Assembly: GCA_023129355.1 (NCBI GenBank)
Contig: JAGMCC010000029.1
Span: 1-9,840 of the forward strand
Source: Dehalococcoidia bacterium
GTDB lineage: Bacteria; Chloroflexota; Dehalococcoidia; E44-bin15
Reading direction: 5' to 3'
Length of the DNA: 9,840 bases
The notes under the pieces are model-generated. The model saw only the letters and a list, made by a program, of their open reading frames with translations, was not told the DNA's origin and did not search any database. The position numbers and the translations under genes were made by a program. Of this stretch, positions 1 through 3,970 are shown one piece after another (position 1 is the stretch's first letter; every line of letters begins with the position of its first letter).

Positions 1-138
1 ATTGGGTATTTCCCACCCACCCGCCCTGATATGTTTTTTTGGGGGACACCCCCATGCCCCCGCCAGAGGGGATTCCCCTCTGGACACCCCTTTATAACAC
101 CCGCTCGCGCTAATATTTTTTGGGGGGGACTACCGTGT
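1..138. repeat. Intergenic hairpin repeat left of terminase
   Basis: No gene is visible between the window edge and the terminase stop codon. The stretch holds a short hairpin, GGGGG-aca-CCCCC at 41-53, directly after a run of seven T, and a perfect 21-bp palindrome with a one-base centre at 63-83 (arms CCAGAGGGGA and TCCCCTCTGG). A second T-run followed by a G-run lies at 116-128. The word TTGGGGGACAC recurs at about 2187, so this looks like a dispersed intergenic repeat. For the leftward terminase transcript the hairpins are not followed by U, so I do not call an intrinsic terminator. Confidence 0.5.
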
Positions 139-1554
139 TTACTCCCTGAAGCCACCCCGGGCGCTCCTCGGCTTGTATTCCGATGCCTCGATGAGCAGCG
201 CCAGGCTCATCAGGAAGTCATCGTGTCCCTCAGCGGGTGCCACGTAGAAATTCATCGTCTGGCTGGGGCGGAAGACGCTCTTTGCCCTCTCCATCTGGGT
301 CCAGAACTGGCGATACTCCTCGGTGCCATCTGCGGCATACATCTTCACCCTTCCCGAATTTATCGCCGCCAGCAGGGCGAAGCCCAGCCGCGATTTGCTC
401 TGCTGGGTGAAGAGGAATGGGGTAACGATGGAACGGCCCAGCGCCTTTTGCAGGAAGCTGGATACCCCGGCGCCCACGCCGGTGGCGTCCACCACCACCC
501 GGCGGCATCCCCAGAGGTTCTTGAGCAGGTCCACAAGCTGGGGGTAGAGGGAAGTATGCGGTCTGCCAGTCCACCAGTAGTGCTCCACGATGTTTATCCT
601 GGGTTGTTGGACCACCTCGTTACAGGTGGAAAAGTCCAGCTCCCCGATGGTGACCACGGTGGAATCCTGCCTCGGCTTTATGGCGCGCAGCATGGCGTCC
701 TCCCCCTCCTCGGCCTCACCGGCCAGGTCTACCCCGGCAACATATATTTGCACTCCCTCTTTTCGAGCTCCCCCCTCATTCACTCCCCCAGGGGGGTAAT
801 GGCGGCGGCAGTGAGCCCCCTGGAGCTGAGCGCGCTGCTGAAGGCTGAGGAAGCCGCCCCCGCCGCGAATGGGGTGCAGGGCGTATTGCGTTTGAAACAG
901 GGGATGGCTCTCCCCCAGGCGCGCTTTTTCGCCCTCAACATAACGCCGGTAGTCCGGGTTATACTTGGCTATCTCCTGCCAGTCGTAGCGGAAGTGCCTC
1001 CTAATGCCGTCCCTTCTCTCCAGCTCCAGGTTGGTCTGCTTCACCTCCTCAAGGAGGGTGGCATCGTCCCAGGTGGTTCCGTAATGAACCGCGGTCACAT
1101 TGGTAGCTGAGCCCATGGGACGAAATTCCTTGGAATACTTCTCCTGGGAGACATCCTGGCTTTCATCCACCTCCAGCAGGATGTGGGCGGTGGCCCCCAC
1201 CACATGGCTCGAATCGTCGGCGCTGAAGAATATCTGTCGTGCTCTGCCCAGCCGTACCATATAGCCCAGCTCGGCCACCCAGAATCCGCTGTAGCCAGCG
1301 TCGTTGAGCCGCTCCTTGAGCCGCATCATGCTGGTCACCGTCTGGGGCTTGAAGGTGGGGGAGCACTTGACCAGGTTGCCCCCCTTGCCCATAAACAGGG
1401 TGAGCAGCAGCACCTCGAGCTGAGCGGAGAGCTCGTTCTTCCCTCCTTGCCGCGCCATCTCTACGGAGAAGGTGAGTCCCCTATGGTTCATCACGCTATC
1501 GAGGATCGCCCTGCCCACCGCTGTTTGATAGGGCCTGAGCCGCTCCTTGATCAT
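139..1554 (-). CDS. Phage terminase large subunit (TerL)
   Basis: This 471-residue protein is the ATP-driven motor and nuclease that packages phage DNA into procapsids in the cytoplasm. The ATPase half shows a terminase-type Walker A, ARQGGKNE at residues 34-41 (K39), and a Walker B, ILLEVDE ending D130-E131. The RNase H-like nuclease half shows three spaced acidic positions: D276 in AGVDLAG, D356 in VVVDATGVG and D445-D446 in EGHDDFLMS. The length is normal for TerL and both halves look intact. The ATG at 1554 is the first start after an in-frame stop, with GGAGAGAG 9 nt upstream. That site lies in the arm of a palindrome (see 1568-1607). It is the last gene of a leftward set whose other members are small phage-like proteins. 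Family assignment is firm; whether it belongs to a live prophage, a relic or a gene-transfer agent cannot be told here. Confidence 0.93.
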   Translation of the reverse strand: MIKERLRPYQTAVGRAILDSVMNHRGLTFSVEMARQGGKNELSAQLEVLLLTLFMGKGGNLVKCSPTFKPQTVTSMMRLKERLNDAGYSGFWVAELGYMVRLGRARQIFFSADDSSHVVGATAHILLEVDESQDVSQEKYSKEFRPMGSATNVTAVHYGTTWDDATLLEEVKQTNLELERRDGIRRHFRYDWQEIAKYNPDYRRYVEGEKARLGESHPLFQTQYALHPIRGGGGFLSLQQRAQLQGAHCRRHYPPGGVNEGGARKEGVQIYVAGVDLAGEAEEGEDAMLRAIKPRQDSTVVTIGELDFSTCNEVVQQPRINIVEHYWWTGRPHTSLYPQLVDLLKNLWGCRRVVVDATGVGAGVSSFLQKALGRSIVTPFLFTQQSKSRLGFALLAAINSGRVKMYAADGTEEYRQFWTQMERAKSVFRPSQTMNFYVAPAEGHDDFLMSLALLIEASEYKPRSARGGFRE

Positions 1555-1567
1555 CTTTTCGTACTCT

Positions 1568-1607
1568 CTCCGAACGCAGTATCGGAGTCCGATATTTCAT
1601 TCGGACT
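1568..1607 (-). promoter_or_regulatory. Two tandem palindromes over the terminase RBS
   Basis: Two palindromes of the form TCCGA-N8-TCGGA lie head to tail with a 19-bp period. The arms are CTCCGA/TCGGAG at 1568-1587 and AGTCCGA/TCGGACT at 1586-1607. Their junction is itself a perfect 15-bp palindrome, TATCGGAGTCCGATA, at 1580-1594. In the leftward mRNA the GGAG of the terminase ribosome-binding site forms the 3' arm of the proximal hairpin. The structure could act as a tandem operator for a dimeric repressor, or as an RNA switch that hides the ribosome-binding site. I cannot separate these by reading. Confidence 0.55.
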
Positions 1608-1650
1608 GACCGCATATTTTCTTTCAACGGTTTGCCCCGGTTTAAAATGT

Positions 1651-1890
1651 TTAAAAAATGCGCAGGAGTAGCTCGGCCACCACGAGGGCGATGAGGAGGA
1701 AGATGAGCCCATTGATTCTCCCTTTAACCTCCCGGGTCTCCCGCTCCATACTGCGGAGACGCTCCTCGACCAGCGCCCCGAAGGGGCACCCGGGTGACAT
1801 TTCCAATGGGGAAAGCTCGCCCTTCCCCCTGACCCTGAGGAAGAGCTTTCGCATACTACCAGCCAGTTTTTTCGAGTTGTCGCTATCCAT
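1651..1890 (-). CDS. XhlA-like coiled-coil/membrane protein
   Basis: A 79-residue protein with a basic N-terminal third (residues 1-23), a charged helical segment likely to form a coiled coil (about 39-58, rich in E and R) and one C-terminal membrane helix starting at NGLIFLLIALVV (about 60-78). This layout of short coiled coil followed directly by a terminal membrane helix is that of the XhlA (haemolysin/holin-associated) family in phage lysis cassettes. Identity to XhlA is inferred from architecture only. The ATG at 1890 has GAGAGG six bases upstream, a good ribosome-binding site. It lies 96 bp ahead of the terminase gene on the same strand, so a phage context is consistent. A generic small membrane protein is the alternative. 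Confidence 0.6.
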   Translation of the reverse strand: MDSDNSKKLAGSMRKLFLRVRGKGELSPLEMSPGCPFGALVEERLRSMERETREVKGRINGLIFLLIALVVAELLLRIF

Positions 1891-1910
1891 ACTTTACCTC
1901 TCCGCCGTGA

Positions 1911-1942
1911 TTAACTGGTTAATTGGTTAATTAGTTAATCGG
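1911..1942. repeat. Four 8-bp tandem repeats
   Basis: Four head-to-tail copies of an 8-mer close to TTAATTGG occur at 1911-1918, 1919-1926, 1927-1934 and 1935-1942, differing at one or two bases each. The tract lies just upstream of the XhlA-like gene, on the edge of the repeat-rich spacer that continues to about 2200. A role as promoter-proximal AT-rich DNA is possible but not shown. Confidence 0.6.
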
Positions 1943-1951
1943 TCACAATTC

Positions 1952-2117
1952 GATGGGTTGCACCCATCCTACTTTATCCCACCACAGACTGTAGGGTGGG
2001 TGCAGCGTAGCGTAACCCACCTCTGGCACTCGAAATGATGGTTGTGTCGCCCGGCGTCGGCCGACCTGTCGGCCTCTGTAGGGTGGGTGCAGCGCAGCGT
2101 AACCCACCTCTGGCACT
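1952..2117. repeat. REP-like GGTGGGT...ACCCACC repeats
   Basis: Two 40-bp copies at 1991-2030 and 2078-2117 differ at a single base. Each contains an imperfect hairpin with arms GGTGGGT and ACCCACC and ends in CTCTGGCACT. A related small hairpin, GATGGGT-tgc-ACCCATC, precedes them at 1952-1968. The GTAGGGTGGGT...AACCCACC type is a familiar intergenic REP-like element in many bacteria. The second copy sits inside the longer dispersed repeat at 2029-2183. The open frame over this region (2165-1974, minus) only translates the repeat twice and is not a gene. Confidence 0.75.
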
Positions 2118-2183
2118 GGGGCGAAGCCAGCATAACCCCGTACTCCGCTTTTGGATTTTGGTCATTCGTGCTTAGGATTTAGT
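2029..2183 (-). repeat. Left copy of a mosaic inverted dispersed repeat
   Basis: Three blocks here recur in reverse complement at the right end of the window. 2029-2062 matches 9807-9840 over 34 bp with one mismatch, 2054-2076 matches 9747-9769 over 23 bp, and 2115-2166 matches 9656-9707 over 52 bp without mismatch. Block order is preserved, but the material between blocks differs: a GTAGGGTGGGT repeat here, a GATTGC...TCGCAATGACAG repeat at the other end. The element is therefore a mosaic. A CTTAGGATTT tail at 2171-2180 has a close relative on the far side. Confidence 0.85.
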
Positions 2184-2203
2184 GTATTGGGGGACACACC
2201 TCC

Positions 2204-2545
2204 CTAGGACGAGAAGTTCGAAAAGAGGGTGGCGCCGATCTCTTTAAGCACCCCGTCGATGGCCGAGGCCAGGTTATCCTGGGATTTCCTGGAGAGGCGG
2301 TACTCGGCGGTAACCGCCCTCACCAGGAGCTCCACAGCGCGCAGCATCAGCGGCATATTGTCCGGGTGCTCCGCCAGGGCGGTGGCAAGTTTCACCCGGA
2401 GTAAGGCGATCTCCTCATCAAGCCCCGCAATCTCCCTTGCCTCCGGGATAAGCACCCGCTCCGCCTCGCTCAACGCCCGGGCATAAAACCCTTGCTTCGC
2501 CCTTTTCCCGCCGCGGGCTCTCTTCTTATCCTCCCTTTTTGCCAT
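2204..2545 (-). CDS. Basic helical phage protein, possible TerS
   Basis: I do not recognise a named family. From the ATG at 2545 the protein has 113 residues. It begins with a strongly basic stretch (KREDKKRARGGKRAKQ, residues 3-18) and continues as predicted helices: an acidic, leucine-rich segment around 30-55 and a second one around 60-85. A basic N-terminus plus helical oligomer-type body, a few genes ahead of TerL on the same strand, fits a small terminase subunit. That role is inferred from position and composition. The ATG has GAGGGTGA just upstream and overlaps the preceding small gene by 20 bp, suggesting translational coupling. A TTG at 2566 behind AAGGAG would add seven residues; I prefer the ATG because the spacing for the TTG is short. 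Confidence 0.62.
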   Translation of the reverse strand: MAKREDKKRARGGKRAKQGFYARALSEAERVLIPEAREIAGLDEEIALLRVKLATALAEHPDNMPLMLRAVELLVRAVTAEYRLSRKSQDNLASAIDGVLKEIGATLFSNFSS

Positions 2546-2684
2546 CTTCACCCTCGAGGAGGTCAAGGGCTCCTTCTACCGAGTCGGCGGGAATCCGGGA
2601 AAGTGCTGCCACCAGGCCCAGAAGAAGGTACAGCGCCGCCAGCTCCCATTGCCTCGTCCTGAGCGCCCTCGCCAGTGTGGACAT
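2526..2684 (-). CDS. 52-residue membrane-associated small protein
   Basis: A short gene easily missed by length filters. The frame opens with ATG at 2684 behind a very strong GGAGGGGG ribosome-binding site and ends with TAA at 2526-2528. The product has a basic N-terminus (ARALRTRQW, residues 5-13), a hydrophobic helix WELAALYLLLGLVAALS (13-29) and an acidic tail (DLLEGEDGKK, 41-50). One membrane helix or an amphipathic helix is likely. The next gene starts inside its last codons (20-bp overlap, different frame), typical of coupled phage genes. Function is unknown. The alternative frame on the same DNA (60 codons, 2758-2576) is rich in Trp, Arg and Gly and has no good start. Confidence 0.7.
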   Translation of the reverse strand: MSTLARALRTRQWELAALYLLLGLVAALSRIPADSVEGALDLLEGEDGKKGG

Positions 2685-2804
2685 CTTCCCCCTCCTTTTC
2701 CCGCTTTTTCGCTTTTTCGCACTTTGCGGAAGTTCGGCAAGGTCAACCTTGGCAACATTATTATCTATAACATTATTAATAGTATTAATAGGCCGGTGAA
2801 AGGT

Positions 2805-3155
2805 CTATTGCCGGGTTGCCACCAGATGTCGCAGGATAAGAATGCTCATCAGGAGTGAGCCGAGGCAAACCGGCAGCCGCACCCCCAGCAGGTAGCCCGG
2901 GTTGAAGAATAGGTCGCTGGCCCACTCCTGCCCTTGAAATGTTTTGAATATTTCGAATATTTCGAATGTTTCGAAAAAGGCGAAGCAGGTGAAATAGAGG
3001 CTCTCGGTGAAAATTGCCCCGCTCAAAAGGGCCAGCGTGAGCGCCCCGATGCGCCTCCTCCTCACCGTGGTGCGGTAGCTGGCGAAGTAGCCAGCGTTGA
3101 ACCCGCTGCTCAGGGCAGTGATTATGTATTGCGCCAGAACCAGGCTCGAGATCAC
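2805..3155 (-). CDS. Three-helix membrane protein of the phage module
   Basis: From a GTG at 3155 the protein has 116 residues with three hydrophobic segments at about 2-24, 37-61 and 84-108. A strongly basic loop (VRRRR, 31-35) lies between the first two and probably faces the cytoplasm. No family is recognised; a holin-like or phage membrane role is an inference from its place at the head of the module. I chose GTG 3155 because AAGGAG lies six bases upstream and because a promoter with its -10 at 3191-3196 predicts a transcript start near 3184, excluding the longer GTG frame at 3200. GTG 3158 is a close alternative. Residues about 60-73 (FFETFEIFEIFKTF) come from four in-frame copies of a 9-bp DNA repeat, which looks like an expansion inside the gene. 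Confidence 0.65.
   Translation of the reverse strand: MISSLVLAQYIITALSSGFNAGYFASYRTTVRRRRIGALTLALLSGAIFTESLYFTCFAFFETFEIFEIFKTFQGQEWASDLFFNPGYLLGVRLPVCLGSLLMSILILRHLVATRQ
2942..2977. repeat. Four 9-bp repeats inside the membrane gene
   Basis: Four consecutive 9-mers close to TTTCGAATA occupy 2942-2950, 2951-2959, 2960-2968 and 2969-2977. Because 9 is a multiple of 3 the reading frame is kept, giving alternating Phe-Glu-Ile/Thr residues between the second and third membrane helices. The motif resembles the TTCGAA words common in the intergenic repeats here (for example near 9630). Confidence 0.75.
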
Positions 3156-3190
3156 CACACTCTCCTTAATTTGCCAACCGATGTGGAGCC

Positions 3191-3220
3191 AGAATAGCAC
3201 ATCCGTTCTACCTCTGTCAA
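3191..3220 (-). promoter_or_regulatory. Promoter for the leftward phage module
   Basis: Read on the minus strand, a perfect TTGACA (-35) at 3220-3215 is followed after 18 bp by TATTCT (-10) at 3196-3191. The predicted start near 3184 leaves a leader of about 30 nt before GTG 3155. This placement supports the shorter start of the membrane protein. Confidence 0.6.
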
Positions 3221-3240
3221 TAGGATTCTGTCACCCCTTA

Positions 3241-3357
3241 GCGCGAAGGGGCAGCGCGGCAATCCCCACGTCGTGACAGGAGTCACGACGCTACATTAGG
3301 AGCCAGAGTCCACCGCTGAGATTGCCGCGCCCCGAGAAGTCGGGGCTCGCAATGACA
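3241..3357 (+). repeat. Compound hairpin repeat (GATTGC...CGCAATGACAG)
   Basis: A 10-bp inverted repeat, CGCGGCAATC at 3255-3264 and GATTGCCGCG at 3320-3329, encloses a perfect 9-bp hairpin CGTCGTGAC-agga-GTCACGACG at 3269-3290. It is followed at once by a 7-bp hairpin GCCCCGA-gaag-TCGGGGC at 3329-3346 and the word CGCAATGACAG. The frame GATTGC...CCCCGA...TCGGGG...CGCAATGACAG recurs at 9728-9798, so this is a member of a dispersed intergenic family. No gene lies between 3221 and 3970; from about 3358 the spacer is promoter-rich control DNA. Confidence 0.7.
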
Positions 3358-3440
3358 GAAAAAAAGGGCGGAGGGGTCCTCGCAAAGATGCCCTGCCAGG
3401 GGAGGGCGTTACAAAATATTATAAAAACGCACAACATTAC

Positions 3441-3469
3441 TTGACAAAGTGCTGATAATGTGGTAGGAT
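3441..3469 (+). promoter_or_regulatory. Promoter P1 (rightward)
   Basis: A perfect TTGACA at 3441-3446, a 17-bp spacer and TAGGAT at 3464-3469 (4 of 6 to TATAAT). The -10 is preceded by GTGG, as in the two promoters that follow. Just downstream, ATACCC at 3470-3475 pairs with GGGTAT at 3489-3494, a possible protein-binding site between P1 and P2. Confidence 0.6.
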
Positions 3470-3493
3470 ATACCCAAAATACCACACAGGGTA

Positions 3494-3522
3494 TTGACAT
3501 TGCGCTTATATTGAGGTATAAG
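3494..3522 (+). promoter_or_regulatory. Promoter P2, first copy of the duplicated unit
   Basis: A perfect TTGACA at 3494-3499, exactly 17 bp, and TATAAG at 3517-3522 (5 of 6). It lies in the first copy of a 50-bp direct repeat; in both copies GGTAT overlaps the start of each promoter box. A strong vegetative promoter by consensus. Confidence 0.75.
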
Positions 3523-3543
3523 ATATAAACGTCAAAAGTGGTA

Positions 3544-3572
3544 TTGACACTGCACCGAGACAGTGGTATAAG
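3544..3572 (+). promoter_or_regulatory. Promoter P3, second copy of the duplicated unit
   Basis: A perfect TTGACA at 3544-3549, 17 bp, and TATAAG at 3567-3572. All positions are shifted by exactly 50 bp from P2. The predicted transcript start near 3579 falls inside the palindrome at 3578-3593, so access to this promoter could be controlled by a bound protein. Confidence 0.75.
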
Positions 3573-3577
3573 GACTA

Positions 3578-3593
3578 AACACCCCGGGGTGTT
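3578..3593. promoter_or_regulatory. Perfect 16-bp palindrome at the P3 start site
   Basis: AACACCCCGGGGTGTT is a perfect palindrome without spacer, beginning 6 bp after the P3 -10 box. Its position over the expected start site is that of a classic repressor operator. If transcribed whole it can form only a poor hairpin because it has no loop, so a DNA-binding role is more likely. Confidence 0.55.
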
Positions 3594-3678
3594 GGTTAAT
3601 GAGCGTCATCAGCATCAGGGAGCGATCAAGGGGCTAGTGGCCGGCGGGTTCCGCATCGGCCTTGAGCCTTTTTATTTT
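3579..3678 (+). ncRNA. Candidate ~100-nt RNA or attenuated leader
   Basis: The predicted start of P3 (about 3579) and the end of a good intrinsic terminator (3678) define a transcript of about 100 nt. It has no convincing reading frame: a GTG frame of 37 codons at 3589-3702 lacks a ribosome-binding site and runs over the terminator. It may be a free small RNA or a leader whose terminator controls read-through into the surface-protein gene at 3971. I do not recognise any known RNA family. Confidence 0.35.
3632..3678 (+). terminator. Intrinsic terminator or attenuator in the leader
   Basis: The hairpin stacks GGCT (3632-3635) with AGCC (3665-3668), GGCCG (3639-3643) with CGGCC (3657-3661) and GCGG (3644-3647) with CCGC (3651-3654), with small internal loops. 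TTTTTATTTT at 3669-3678 follows directly. This is a textbook Rho-independent shape for rightward transcription, yet no gene ends just upstream. Confidence 0.7.
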
Positions 3679-3764
3679 GCCGAAATAAGAAAGCGGAGGT
3701 GATGTGTCACAAAGGTACCTGATGAGTGCGGGATATTGATAATGGGCGACCTGTGTATAGGGAC

Positions 3765-3793
3765 TTGACAAATATGAAATAAGGGTGTAGAAT
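3765..3793 (+). promoter_or_regulatory. Promoter P4 of the surface-protein genes
   Basis: A perfect TTGACA at 3765-3770, exactly 17 bp, and TAGAAT at 3788-3793 (5 of 6). It lies beyond the terminator at 3632-3678 and is therefore the most direct promoter for the 3971-9549 genes, giving a leader of about 170 nt. Confidence 0.7.
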
Positions 3794-3863
3794 ACCCCAA
3801 TTGTCGCCTTGAGAAAGGGGGGATGCTTATAGTGGTAGTGGAATAGCGAAAATAGATTGGCCG

Positions 3864-3949
3864 GGGAGTGCTGACGAGAAATGAGTTCGGTAAGGCGGCA
3901 GCGCTTCCCAGAGAAAGAGAGTTGAAACGCCCCGATTCGGGCAACTCTC
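3864..3949 (+). promoter_or_regulatory. Structured 5' leader before the PKD gene
   Basis: Two strong stem-loops lie between P4 and the start codon. The first pairs GGGAGTGCTG (3864-3873) with CAGCGC and TCCC (3899-3904, 3906-3909), ten pairs with one bulged U and a 25-nt loop. The second pairs GAGAGTTG (3917-3924) with CAACTCTC (3942-3949) and has a smaller CCCG/CGGG stem inside. The AAAGGAG ribosome-binding site (3957-3963) lies just after it and is not hidden. I could not match this leader to a riboswitch class I know. Confidence 0.4.
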
Positions 3950-3970
3950 ATACAGGAAAGGAGTTGAGTA

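Noticed and set aside
31..1110. Long plus-strand open frame (359 codons) opposite the terminase gene
   Set aside because: It is antisense to a protein with intact terminase motifs, has low-complexity Pro/Gly/Leu content and no recognisable domain. GC-rich coding DNA often leaves the opposite strand open.
1499..1600. Minus-strand ATG frame of 34 codons overlapping the terminase start
   Set aside because: No Shine-Dalgarno, and it overlaps both the palindromes and the terminase N-terminus in another frame.
1991..2117. CRISPR-like pair of 40-bp repeats
   Set aside because: Only two copies, the repeats are REP-like hairpins, the spacer is itself part of a dispersed repeat, and no cas gene is present.
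1974..2165. Minus-strand open frame of 63 codons with an internal duplication
   Set aside because: It translates two copies of the GTAGGGTGGGT intergenic repeat and has no other support.
3589..3702. GTG frame of 37 codons after promoter P3
   Set aside because: No ribosome-binding site, starts inside the palindrome and passes through the terminator; composition gives no support.
3871..3927. Hammerhead ribozyme: CUGACGA at 3871-3877 and GAAAC at 3924-3928
   Set aside because: The closing pairs of stem II beside these core words do not form, and no NUH cleavage position follows a proper stem III.
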